64,000 bases of DNA from NCBI GenBank assembly GCA_933207985.1, contig OW240914.1, positions 132,610,297-132,674,296 of the forward strand, given 5' to 3'. The translations under genes were made by a program, and so were the position numbers. The notes beneath the pieces were generated by a model that saw only the letters and a list, made by a program, of their open reading frames with translations, had not been told where the DNA came from and made no database searches. Below are positions 1 to 10,392 of the stretch, one piece after another; the stretch's first letter is position 1; each line of letters begins with the position of its first letter. The stretch comes from Pelobates cultripes. Its lineage: Eukaryota; Chordata; Amphibia; Anura; Pelobatidae.

Positions 1-172
1 GGGGTGGAGGGGCAGTGACAGGGGTAGGTAGAGGGGCAGTGACAGGGGGTAGAGGGATAGTGACAAGGGTAGGGGGAGGAGCAGTGATAGGGGGTAGAGG
101 AGCAGTGACAGGGTTTAGGGTGGAGGAGGGGCAGTGACAGGAAGGAGAGGGGGTCTACCTTCCCTGGTGGTG
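1..172. repeat. G-rich minisatellite
   Basis: Imperfect head-to-tail copies of a roughly 25-33 base unit built on the words ggggtagaggggcagtgacag. Unit length drifts between copies. The plus strand is strongly purine-biased with frequent runs of three to five G. No coding evidence. It continues off the left edge of the window, so its full size is unknown. Confidence 0.85.
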
Positions 173-174
173 CA

Positions 175-432
175 GTGGGCAGGGCCGTCGGCACCTGGGG
201 CCGGGCAGACACCTGGGTCTGCTGGCGGCCGCTGGGGAGGTCTTCGTCTCTGGCGCGTCGGGGAGCTGCGCTGGCTCTGCTCCCCAGCGCGCAGCTGAAT
301 GAGGCCGGTCTCATTCAGCAGCACGTGAGGGCGGGAGAGCAGAGCCAGCGCAGCTCCCCCAGCGGCCGCCAGTACAAGTCCCCCAGCGGCCGCCAGAAGA
401 CCCCCAGAAGACCTCCCCCTGGCAGGTATTAG
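175..432. repeat. GC-rich segment with nested inverted repeats
   Basis: Arms at 261-284 and 333-358 are near-perfect reverse complements (gggagctgcgctggctct and its complement). Inside them a second hairpin pairs 294-303 with 310-319. Downstream the words cccccagcggccgccag repeat in direct orientation near 355-405. Both strands are open over short stretches, but the composition is repeat-like and no protein family is recognisable, so I do not call a gene. Confidence 0.6.
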
Positions 433-1195
433 TAATGTGTGTGTCTGTCTGTATGTATGGTGTGTGTATGTCTGTCTGTGTCATTGTGTCTGTCTGTATG
501 GTGTGTGTGTGTGTGTCTGTCTGTCCATCATGGGGTGTGTTTGTGTGTCTGTCTGTCCGTCATGGGGTGTTTGTGTGTCTGTCTGTCCGTCATGGGGTGT
601 GTGTGTGTGTCTGTCTGTCCGTCATGGGGTGTGTGTGTGTGTCTGTCCCATCATGGGGTATGTGTGTGTGTGTCTGTCCCGTCATGGGGTGTGTGTGTGT
701 GTCTGTCTGTCCATTATGGGGTGTGTGTGTTTGTGTGTGTCTGTCCGTTATGAGGTGTGTGTGTGTGTGTCTGTCCGTTATGAGGTGTGTGTGTGTCTCT
801 CTGTCCATCATGGGGTGTGTGTGTGTGTGTCTGTCCGTCCGTCATGGGGTGTGTGTCTGTCCGTCATGGGGTGTGTGTGTGTGTGTGTTTCTGTCTGTCA
901 TGGGTGTGTGTGTGTCTGTCTGTTATGGGGGGTGTGTGTGTGTCCGTCATGGGGTGTGTGTGTGTGTCCGTCATGGGGTGTGTGTGTGTGTGTGTCTGTC
1001 CGTCATGGGGAGTGTGTGTGTGTGTGTGTCTGTCTGTCCGTCATGGGGTGTGTGTGTGTGTCTGTCTGTCCGTCATGGGGTGTGTCTGTCTGTCTATCCG
1101 TCATGGGTGTGTGTGTCTGTGTCTGTGTCTGTCATGGGGTGTGTATCTGTCATGGTATATGTGTGTTTCTGTGTCTGTCATGGTGTAAATGTGTG
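433..1195. repeat. TG-rich minisatellite (gtctgtccgtcatggggtgtg units)
   Basis: About twenty or more variable copies of a 30-45 base unit made of gtctgtccgtcatgggg followed by a (TG)n stretch of changing length. Long open frames run through it on both strands only because the unit is low-complexity and its length drift rarely creates stops. They are not genes. Confidence 0.92.
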
Positions 1196-1275
1196 TTTAA
1201 AAATAGTGTTTTTGCTCACCTTTTTTTTTTCCCACGCAGCATGCTGGTCTCCCCTCGACTGGCCCTGCCTCTATA

Positions 1276-1620
1276 GCTGAGATCATCAAGCTTGATGATC
1301 TCAGCCAATCCAATGCTTTGCCATAGGATTGGCTGCAAAACGCCACTCCAATCAGCATCTCCTCATAGAGATGCATTGAATCAATGTATCTCTATGGGGA
1401 ATGTTCAACACCTACAGAATGTGGAGGCCTTGAATGTAGGTGCACTAACACAGGAAGCACCTCTACTGACCGTCTGAGTGACTGTCACTAGCAGTGTCAC
1501 TTTGAAGCAATGTAAACACTGCCTTTTCTCTGAAAAGTCAGTGTTTACATTGAAAAGCCTGTAGGGACATGCTATAGACACCAGTACCACCACATTAAGC
1601 TGTGTGTGTGAGTCTGCTAG
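1276..1620. mobile_element. MITE-like hairpin repeat (frog type)
   Basis: It begins with a perfect 30-base palindrome at 1276-1305 centred on aagctt. A sequence with attggct and small inverted arms (agagatgcattg / caatgtatctct) follows, then a hairpin at 1509-1551 pairing aatgtaaacactg with cagtgtttacatt. A related stretch (gctcagccaattcaatgctttccc) recurs at 13640-13690. No terminal inverted repeats or target duplication were found, so limits are approximate and the superfamily is not assigned. Confidence 0.45.
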
Positions 1621-1813
1621 TGAGTGAGCTTGTGTTTTTATGTCAATGAGCTGATGTATATCAGTAAGATTGTTTGTCTATGAGGCTGTGTATCAATGAG
1701 CTTGTGTGTGTCATTGAGATGTGAGTGAAATTGGCTGTGTCTGCATGTGAGTATGCTTACTGTATAATTAAATGTTTTACCCTGAAAGGACCAATATTTT
1801 ATATTAGAAAAAG

Positions 1814-1857
<44 letters not shown>

Positions 1858-2230
1858 CTCAATCATCTGTCCTGGCAAGACATAGCCTTACATATTACAC
1901 GCGACAATATATGGCGCAGTGACTTATGGGGCTGGCACAATTTTATTTTCCAGGGCTGCTTTGTATCCCCAGTCCTGCCCTGGCAGTGGGTGCCCTATCT
2001 CTTCAGTCTGCAGCTCCGCCGGGAGTGAGCTGCAGACCACATGGTGAGTCTCGCGATCTCCAGTCAGACAGGCTGGAGATCACTGCCGGTGGAGCTGCAG
2101 ACTGAGATTGGATCTCTGTCAGGGCAGACTGACAGGAGGGGCCTCACACCCGGCATCATTGTGGGCATAGACCGAGGACCTGACATGTTAGTCTGCCCTA
2201 AGCATAGGCAGTGCAGCACGGAGGTGTGAT
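1620..2230. other. Non-coding stretch with (TA)n and a short inverted repeat
   Basis: No gene recognised. It holds a (TA)n microsatellite at 1816-1855 and inverted arms gtctgcagctc at 2006-2016 and gagctgcagac at 2027-2037. The sequence 2040-2215 is probably repeat-derived, but I could not classify it. Confidence 0.6.
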
Positions 2231-2783
2231 TAGGGTGTGCCCAGGCAACGACCTCAAACACACCTTCAAGATGACCATTGCCTTGCTAAAGAAGCTGAAG
2301 GTAAAGGTGATGGACTGGCCAAGCATGTCTCCAGACCTAAACCCTATTGATCATCTGTGGGGCATCCTCAAACGGAAGGTTGGAGAATGCAAGGTCTCTA
2401 ACATCCACCAGCTCCATGATGTCGTCATGGAGGAGTGGAAGAGGACTCCAGTGGTAACCTGTGAAGCTCTAGTGAACTCCATGCCCATAAGGGTTAAGGC
2501 AGTGCTGGAAAATAATGGTGGCAACACAAAATATTGACACTTTGAGCCCAATTTGGAAATTTTCACTTAGGGTGTACTCACTTTTGTTGCCAACAGTTTA
2601 GACATTAATGGTTGTGTGTTGAGTTTTTTTGAGGGGACAGCAAATTTACATTGTTATACAGGCTGTACACTTACTACTTTACATTGTAGCAGAGCATCAT
2701 TTCTTCAGTGTTGTCACATGAAAAGATATAATAAAATATTTACACAAATGTGAGGGGTGTACTCACTTTTGTGATATACTGTA
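2231..2783 (+). mobile_element. Tc1/mariner element, 5'-truncated
   Basis: The 3' part of a Tc1-like DNA transposon: a transposase C-terminus (2235-2537), then a 3' untranslated part with the family-typical words ggtgtactcacttttg twice (near 2572 and 2756), ending at tatactgta near 2783. The missing 5' two-thirds means it cannot move by itself. Confidence 0.8.
2235..2537 (+). pseudogene. Tc1/mariner transposase, C-terminal fragment
   Basis: Roughly the last 100 codons of a Tc1-type DDE transposase, which cuts and pastes the element at TA sites. Seen: NDLKHTFKM (family form DNDPKHTSK, the region of the second catalytic Asp), DWPSMSPDLNPIDHLWG (the region of the third catalytic residue), then a typical tail to a TGA stop. 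Two defects are visible: the second catalytic Asp position reads Gly (PGNDLKH), and the third reads Asp where Tc1 members usually have Glu (NPIEHLW). There is no helix-turn-helix N-terminus and no upstream start. This is a dead fragment. Confidence 0.85.
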
Positions 2784-3173
2784 CATATATAAATATGATA
2801 CCTGTCAGCTTTACAATTATACTGCAAAAGCTAAGGAAACCAGAAGAAATAAAATGGAAATAACTTTTTATCAATGTATTTGCAAGGAATTTGGTTGCAC
2901 AATTTATAGATGAAATTGTAATCATGTAAACCATGATTTAATAGTTGAACAAAACAGGATGAGTTTCTGGCACTAGTAATATAGGCGATGGAAGGCAGCT
3001 GGAGCAACCGAAACCAGACTCTCTTGTCCTGTTCAAAGGAAGGATATGTATTAACAAAGGAATGGTGGGCACACCCGGTTGTCAGCCATATGCAATAGAT
3101 TAAGGCAATTAAAACAGATTAGGGTGCTCACTCATAAAGCCCTATTTCCAAAAGACTACTAATACAATAATAT

Positions 3174-3619
3174 TATACTGAAAAGAAGAGCACAACCAGC
3201 TAAAAGAAAAAGCACTTTATTGTACAGTAACACACATAACAGGTATCAAAAATCCACCTTTATCAAGGGAGCATGATAAAGGCGGATAGCGCTGAAATGT
3301 TATGGGCTATTTTCTAACTTCTTTACCCTCCTCGTGTGCTTTAACAGGTTCTGTTAGTTACGGTATGTACGTTTTGGTTAATACATACAGGTATCAAAAC
3401 TATTATTTTTTTCTGCATTTGTGGTAATACCACTCAGTCTGCATATTCTATATTGATTTTTCCTGATCTTTATCTTTTGTCTTAGTCAGTCCTTGCATAT
3501 TTATTGTATATGTTTGACTATATTTATACTTTAATTTGACAGTGTTGATACCTGTTATGTGTGTTCCTGTACAATAAAGTGCTTTGTATTTTAGCTGGTT
3601 GAGCTCCTCTTTCAGTATA
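3174..3619. repeat. Inverted-repeat (fold-back) element
   Basis: About 77-base arms at 3174-3250 and 3543-3619 are near-perfect reverse complements (each holds aaagcactttattgtaca and ataacaggtatcaa), separated by about 290 bases. Just inside the left arm is a gataaaggcgg...gcgctgaaatg motif, related in layout to the hammerhead-like motifs of the PLE terminal repeats at 53924 and 57053. No open frame. Probably a PLE-derived or non-autonomous fold-back element. Confidence 0.65.
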
Positions 3620-4380
3620 ATATTAAAGGAAGGATATGTACAGCTGTAGGGAGCAGCACATAAGAAGGTCCTCAGAAGTATCCGATTATGGAATAAACCA
3701 AAAAACACAGAGAGAAATTATATAGTACAGTAGTGGTAAATATGAAGAAGGTGAGGTTTCAGTAAGCTCTACTTAAAAGCGTGTGAACGGTACAATCCCC
3801 ACCTGGGGATAAGATGTGGGTCTCTTGGTTCAATGGGGGACAGATGCCATTATAGTGTAGTATGTATATTAACACAGGTAAGACTAATATTGTATGTGGA
3901 AATACACTCACATTTTAGGGAGCCTGTGATTGGCTCCCAACAAATAGCATGAAGTGGTATAAACCCCACTCTGTGGACAAAGGGTGGTCCAGGAAAGGCA
4001 TGTCAGAGAAAGCAAACTCGCAACAATTATAGTAAGTTTATAAATGTACTTTTTAAAATGTACCTGTTTTATTTTAGTTTGTATATTTGTGTTAAAGTGT
4101 TTGCTTCCAGGTTTTTTTTTTAAGTGATGAATGTCTCTTTAAATAAGAAAAAGAAAGGGAGACACACAAAGTGTGAATCCTATTAAATTGCCATTTATCT
4201 TAAATCACTTATAAGGAATAAAACATACTTTATTATTGAAAATCAAAAAAACTCTATACAAAAGCGAAACAATTAGTGTAAAGTGTCGCTGCAAAGTGAT
4301 TACGTGGTTCACATATGGCTTCAAAGGATTTCAGTTTCTTGGTGTTTACCTCAGTTACAAATTTGCAATATAATATCTGT
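3620..4380. other. AT-rich non-coding stretch
   Basis: No gene, RNA gene or classified repeat recognised. The words aagaaaaagaaagggagacacacaa at 4143-4168 recur in inverted orientation near 7680-7710, so 4143-7712 may be one composite repeat or a pair of arms. Confidence 0.4.
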
Positions 4381-6830
4381 TTAACCCCTTAAGGACACAG
4401 CTTAAGAAGCTTGTTTAATGCTTAATGACACAAGCAACTTTTGCATTTTCTTGCTGCATGCGTTCAACTGCAATTTGCATCTCTTTCGTTTATTGCACTG
4501 ACACATATTATATACTGTTTTTTAAATATAATTTTGTGGGGGGGGGTTTTTGTACAGTTTTTGCCTAATTAATGTGTGCCTAATTAGTGCAGGTTAAAGA
4601 AAATAATTAAAAATAAATTAATTTAGTTGTTCTGATTTACAGAATATATAATGTGTCTGGGATTTTATTTTTTATTTTTTTTGGTAGTTACAGGTCACAA
4701 AGCACAAGGAGTAAAATAAACTTTTAATGTGGAGCGATTTTAGAATTTGGTATGTTTGTCTTGTAAGCTTAATAGCCATAAAAGAAAACAAAATTGCCAC
4801 ACAAAAGTATATATTTATATAGAGTAGATATCACAGGCTATTTACCTAAGGTTGTTTTGACACTTTCTACATAGCCATTTCACCGCCAATCTCTGCTAAA
4901 TATTGGAGTAAATTTTTTGTTTTTTGGCACACGAACTTATAACAAAAAACTTCTCATGTGTATTTTGTAAAGTTGGTGTGTGCTATTCATGTACAAAGTT
5001 TTATTTTGTGTTCAGTTACATTTGCTGAGTAAAATGACACCCCCATTGTATGTCTTTGGCACTATTTCATGAAGCTACAATGCCATATAGGAGACCTGTC
5101 CGTTTCAACATTTACAGTAGAATTTTGAGAGGCGGATTTAATGGGCCTGTGCTTCAATTTGGGGTATTATAGCAGTTTGACTGTTCAAAAAAACCCCACA
5201 AAGGCCTACCATTTGTAAAAGTAGACACTCCAGGGTATCTCATATGGTGCATATTGTGCCTTAACATGCCCCCATTTTTCACCAATATATGCCAAAGTAT
5301 GTAGTAAAAAATAATTTCGGGCATTTTTTACATACAGATTACATTTTTTGTACATTTCATATGTGCCACTAAGTTCAAACCCCCAAAATTATGCTCAGCT
5401 AAGTCTTCTGAGTAGAACGATATACCCAGTGTATGACATAGATACTATTTTGTGAAGTTACACTGCTGTAAAAGAGACGTGACAAGTTAAGGTTTTCAAG
5501 TGTGAATTTTCATGGAAGGTTTTGATGCGTCCGTGTCCCACTTTGGAGCACTTGAGCAGGCTACATATTACAGCTACACCATAAAGGCATACGATTTCTT
5601 AAAGAACACATCCCAGGGTATTTCAAAAGGCATATTTTAAACGTTAGCGTGGGATAATTTTTCTGCTAGCTTGTACCAAGTGTAGTGGTAATAAGCGTTT
5701 TTTTTTTTGCTTTTTTTGACACACAAAGTGAGTTTGCACAATATATTTTGCAAATCGTATGTGTACTACGACTCGATAATACTTCATATGTTGCTCAGCT
5801 ATATTGGCTGAGTACAGCAATATCCCCGTATGTACCTTTACCTGGTATATGTGAACACATTGAAAGGGCACATTTCAGACACAGCCATTCCAGTTTTCCA
5901 TGTCCCATTTTAGAGTATTTTACAAGGCTATATAATCCAATTATCCCTTAAAGGCATACCATTTCTTAAAGAAGACATCCCAGGGCAATTCAAATGGCCT
6001 ATTTTGAACCTTAGCGTGGGATCATTTTTCCGCTAGCTTGTACCAAGTGTAGTGGTAATGAGCATTTTTTTATGTATTTTTTTTTTTACTTTGTAAAACT
6101 TTTTTTAATTTGTAAAACCCGTTTTTAAACTTTTTTTACTTATTAAATGTTTTACACTTTCTTAACTTTTTTTACACTTTTAAATTTTTTTCTAAACTTT
6201 TCTTTTACCGTTAACCCCTAACTAGCTGTAAGCAGCACTAACAGTAAATTCCTCCCTTTCCCATAACTCCCACCCACTCCAGCTAGCAAAATATATATGA
6301 TTATAACATATTTAAATTAATTAAATAAATTGAGCCCCTGAGGGTTAAAAAATAAAAATTAATCCTCAAGGGTTAAAAGAAATTAGATTACAGTATAATA
6401 CTATGATCTGTATTTTGATAACTGTAGGCAGTGATCAACTGGCAGGGAAGGGGTTATATTTTATTTAGACTGGGTAAAGGGGGGTGGGATTATTTTTTTT
6501 TTTCTTAAACGTTACTAAAACATTTTTTAAAAACTTTTTGTTTTTACCTTTTTAAAGCTTATTTTAAAACTTTTTTTAACGTTAACCCCTAGTTAGCCTA
6601 ACACCAAATTCCCCAATTCCCCACTAACTGCCACCCATCCCAGCTAGCTAAATGTATAATTTTTAAATATTTAAATTAATTAAATAAATTTAACCCCTGA
6701 GGGTTAAAAAAAAAATGAACCCTCAGGGGTTAAAAAAAAATCAGATGACATGAAAATGTATACCCTGCAAATTGATCACTGTAGTCAGTGATCAATTGGC
6801 AGGGAAGGGGTTAATTTTATTAAAGCAGGG
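4380..6830. repeat. AT-rich frog repeat with internal tandem units
   Basis: It starts with ttaaccccttaaggacac, a word typical of dispersed amphibian repeats. About three units of 370-380 bases follow, marked by aaggcctaccatttgt (5201), aaggcatacgatttct (5583) and aaggcataccatttct (5951). A second tandem pair lies at about 6205-6460 and 6575-6815, each with gttaacccctaa/gttag, aaattaattaaataaatt and a gtagkcagtgatcaaytggcaggg hairpin. No transposase was found. It looks like the non-coding body of a large non-autonomous DNA element. Confidence 0.6.
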
Positions 6831-7990
6831 GATTTAACTTTTTTTTTTTTTTTTTTTTTTACACAGTGAGAAGATCCGCAGCACTGATCCGTCTCCCTGC
6901 TCTTCACACAGAACTCGGAAGTGCAGGGAGACGGAAGGTGAGTATACTGAGCACATGTGCTTGCTCTGATAGCCTGTCAAAGTGAGCACCAGTGCTTGGA
7001 CAGCCCGATCGTGTGCTCCCGGTCTGCCTCTAATACAGAGGCAGACCGGAGCACCGTTAACCCCGCGATCGCTATTTTTGATTAAAATTTATAGTATATC
7101 AATTCAGTAAACCTGTTTGGTACCAATAATGCAGTGTTACTGAAATAAGTGACATTTATTTTACATGTGGAAACCAATTCTATTTTGGCATACTAAAGAG
7201 ATTTAAAAAATCCCTAATTGATTTGAATGTGGCTTTGATAGGATAAATTTAAATACATTTTGAGGGCTAATAGCAAGGTTATTAAGCACACTACAAATAT
7301 CACCCCTATTTAGTGAAAAAAGGGGTGAGTACACATTATGTAAAAAAATCCTAATTTCAAGTGTGTCCACCTAGCCATCACACAGGAGCTGCCCAAGTGG
7401 CAGTTGCAAAAGCCAAAAGATAATAAAAAAGTCCAGATAGTTATTCTGGCTAGAAAAGAGAGAGATATACCTCAATGTTGAAGATCTATACTCCACCCCC
7501 ACTGCTTTGAAGCACTCTTACTCACTAGCTAATTCTTGCCCTATCTAGCTAAGTAACAAACCGGAAAATGAAACCACAGGTTAGTGTGAAGTTTATAATC
7601 AATTGCACATTGTGTGCATTAAATCAAGCGTGCCGTTATTTAGACAAGCGTTTCGGTTCATCAGCGCCTTTCTCAAGAGACACTTCTTGTGTCTCCCTTT
7701 CTTTTTCTAATATTCTAAGTATTCAGCTAAGGTTATTCCCCTTATAGATTGCCGGTAACCCCTAAGGACGCTCTACATCAAGCATTTCAAACTCAAAGTC
7801 TAGCACGGGCCACATAAACAAGGTTTAAGTTTATGTGGGCCGCAAAAAAAACCCAAAACTTAAATTTTCCATAGAAACATAGGTTTATTTAAAAAAATAC
7901 AGTATATAAAAAAAAAAAACAGCACCCCCCTCTGCTAAATCCCAGTCCCCCCCATATACTAAATACAGGTACCCCCCTCTAGCCAACAAG
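6830..7990. other. Non-coding stretch with palindromes
   Basis: A homopolymer T run (6839-6860), inverted arms ccgtctccctgc / gcagggagacgg (about 6888-6933), and a palindrome at 7012-7054 (gtgctcccggtctgcctct and its complement). Near 7645-7690 the words caagcgtttcggttcatcagcgcctttctcaag match the layout of PLE terminal-repeat motifs. At 7808-7842 a hairpin (ccacataaac / gtttatgtgg) is shared with 17015-17040. No gene. Confidence 0.5.
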
Positions 7991-7995
7991 CAGAC

Positions 7996-9560
7996 ATAGA
8001 AACATAGAATGTGACGGCAGATAAGAACCATTCAGCCCATCTAGTCTGCCCAATTTTCTAAATACTTTATTTTATATTTATTATAGCTTTATGCCTATCC
8101 CACTCATGCTTAAACTCCTTCACTGTGTTAACCTCTACCACTTGAGCTGGAAGGCTATTCCATGCATCCACTACCCTCTCAGTAAAGGAATACTTCCTGA
8201 TATTATTTTTAAACCTTTGCCCCTCTAATTTAAAACTATGCCCTATTGTTGTGGTAGTTTTTCTTCATATAAATATGGTCTCCTCCTTTACTGTGTTGAT
8301 TCCCTTTATCTATTTAAATGTTTCTATCATATCCCCCCCGTCTCGCCTTTCCTCCAAGCTATACATGTTAAGATCCTTTAACCTTTCCTGGCAAGTTTTA
8401 TCCTGCAATCCATGAACCGGTTTAGTAGCCCTTATCTGTACTCTCTCTAAAGTATCAATATCCTTCTGAAGATACGGTCTCCAGTACTGCATACAATACT
8501 CCAAGTGAGGTCTCACCAGTGTTCTGTACAATGGCATGAGCACTTCCCTCTTTCTACTGCTAATGCCTCTCTCAATACAACCAAGCATTCTGCTAGCATT
8601 TCCTGCTCCTCTATTACATTGTCTGCCTACCTTTAAGTCATCAGAAATAATCACCCCTAAATCCTTTTCCTCAAATGTTGAGGTTAGGACTCTATCAAAT
8701 ATTCTGTACTCTGCCCTTGGATTTTTACGTCCAAGATGCATTATCTTGCACTTATCCACATTAAATGTCAGTTGCCACAATTCTGACCATTTTTCTAGTT
8801 TACCTAAATCATTTGTCATTTGGCTTATCCCTCCTGGAACATCAACCCTGTTACATATCTTAGTATCATCAACAAAAAGACATACCTTACCATCAAGACC
8901 TTCTGCAATATCACTAATAAAAATATTAAAGAGAATGGGTCCAAGTACAGATCCCTGAGGTACCCCACTGGTGACAAGTCCAAGCTTTGAATATACTCCA
9001 TTGACTACAATCCTCTGTTGCCTGTCACTTAGCCACTGCCTTACCCATTCAACAACATTGGAATCCAAACTTGAAGAATGCAATTTATTGATAAGCCTTC
9101 TATGTGCAACAGTGTCAAAAGCCTTACTGAAATCTAGGTAAGCAAACTATTATTTTAGTTACCCACTCAAGAAAATCAATAAGATTAGTTTGGCATGATC
9201 TCCCTGAAGTAAACCCATGTTGACTCTGATCTTGAAATCCATGTGTTTTTAGATGTTCAACAATCCTATCCTTTAACATGGTTTCCATTACTTTCCCCAC
9301 TACTGAAGTAAGGCTTACTGGCCTATAGTTGCCCCGACTCCTCCCTATTACCTTTCTTGTGAATGGGCAAAACATTCAGTAACTTCCAATCTTCTGGGAC
9401 TACTCCTGTTAACAATGATTGGTTAAATAAATCTGTTAATGGTTTTGCTAGTACACCACTAAGCTCTTTTAATAACTTTGGGTGTATTCCATCAGGTCCC
9501 ATTGACTTATTTGTCTTTACTTTTAACAGTTGAAATAGAACCTCTTCCTCTGTAAACTCA
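7996..9560 (-). mobile_element. CR1-type LINE, 5'-truncated copy
   Basis: A minus-strand CR1 retrotransposon. Its 3' end lies at the left with the family-typical agaaacatagaatgtgacgg tail. The coding part covers reverse transcriptase to the C-terminus, and it fades out at the right near 9560 before any endonuclease. It is closely related to the plus-strand copy at 10082-13304 and shares with it a deletion before the KAFDT motif. Confidence 0.85.
8310..9540 (-). pseudogene. CR1 ORF2 reverse transcriptase, broken
   Basis: On the minus strand the order is YRPVSLTSVVGKVMETML (about 9290-9340), GFTSGRSCQTNLIDFLEWV, a frameshift at about 9125-9155, LDSNVVEWVRQWLSDRQQR, TSGVPQGSVLGPILFNIF, the catalytic box as LFVDDTK (usual FADD; both Asp kept, Ala to Val), then the long CR1 C-terminal region with TLVRPHLEYCMQYWRPY and RDGGDMIETFK. 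Roughly 258 codons are open from 9083 to 8310. This enzyme normally copies CR1 RNA into the target site. Here the upstream endonuclease is absent and the frame is interrupted, so it is inactive. Confidence 0.85.
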
Positions 9561-9584
9561 CATGTAATAAATGACAGTAGGTCT

Positions 9585-9935
9585 TCCCTCCCAATTTTTA
9601 TTTATGGCCCCCACCCACCGCTCAGGGGTGGGCGCCAGGGGAGAGGACAGTAGGTCGTCACCCTTGTTGTTATTTAGGGCCCCCACCTGCCACGCAGGGG
9701 TGGGGGCTGGGGGGGGAGTACAGTAGGTCCTCCCTTATTGTTATTTAGGGCCCCCACCCGCTGCACAGGGGTGGGGGCCAAGAGGGAGGACAATAGGTCC
9801 CGCCCCCCTTATTGGTATTGAGGGCCCCCACCCGCTGCTCAGGGGAGGAGGCCCAGGGGGGGCAATAGGTCCCCCTTTTAGTTTAAAAGCCCCCACTTGC
9901 GCGTCACAGGTGGGGGCTCAGGAGGGGGGAATTTT
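9585..9935. repeat. GC-rich minisatellite with hairpin units
   Basis: About five copies of a 65-70 base unit: ggcccccaccc, a variable cgctgcacagg, ggtgggggcc, a G run, acagtaggtcc, then an AT-rich ttattgttattta spacer. Each unit can fold on itself (ggcccccaccc with gggtgggggcc). The same family lies at 14140-14415 (opposite orientation) and 15335-15540. Confidence 0.85.
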
Positions 9936-9939
9936 TTTC

Positions 9940-10081
9940 TTTTTTTTTTTTCTTAAACAGTGAGCAGCCACAGGTTTGCTCACTGTTTAATAGACATGCC
10001 CCTACTCACGGTATAGCAAGTAGGGGCATATTTTAATAATACTAAGTAACCAGCCTATATAGAGGCTGGGTCACAGAGGTT
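9940..10081. repeat. Row of three short hairpins
   Basis: Three hairpins follow one another: aaacagtgagca / tgctcactgttt (about 9955-9989), atgcccctactc / gtaggggcat (about 9994-10031) and ccagcctatatagaggctgg (about 10050-10069). They sit between the minisatellite and the truncated 5' end of the CR1 copy. No coding content. Confidence 0.6.
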
Positions 10082-10375
10082 AAGGAAGTTTTTAGTGTTT
10101 TTGCCAATGATATACGGCAGGTTGCTTCCACACTGTCATTCTCTGAAGTTCTGCCTGTGCATAACACTCAGAACGACAGGCGAATGCGTATTAGGGACTT
10201 TAATTTGTGGCTTGGTGAATGGTGTCAGGAGCAAGGATTTGGCTTTATTTCTCATGGTAGCTCTGTTTGGAATGGAGATAAGCTGTACAAAAAAGATGGT
10301 TTGCATCTTTCTCAAAAGGGAACAAATGTTCTCAGTGAGCAGTTCAGAGGTTTTGCTAGGATGTATTTAAACTAG
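10082..10375 (+). pseudogene. CR1 ORF1 C-terminus (SGNH esterase-like)
   Basis: An open frame of about 97 codons without an upstream start, ending TAG at 10373-10375. Visible: LSFSEVLPVHNTQNDRRMR, IRDFNLWLGEWCQEQGFGF, and the box KKDGLHLSQKG, which matches the catalytic Asp-x-x-His block of the SGNH/GDSL esterase domain encoded by CR1 ORF1. The N-terminal half with the nucleophile Ser is lost by 5' truncation at about 10080. It lies 17 bases upstream of the ORF2 frame, the usual CR1 order. Confidence 0.7.
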
Positions 10376-10392
10376 GAGGGGGGGGCAAAAGG

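Noticed and set aside
435..1280. Long Cys/Val-rich open frames of about 280 codons on the plus strand
   Set aside because: They are translations of a TG-rich minisatellite. Two frames are open at once with the same low-complexity content, so this is not a gene.
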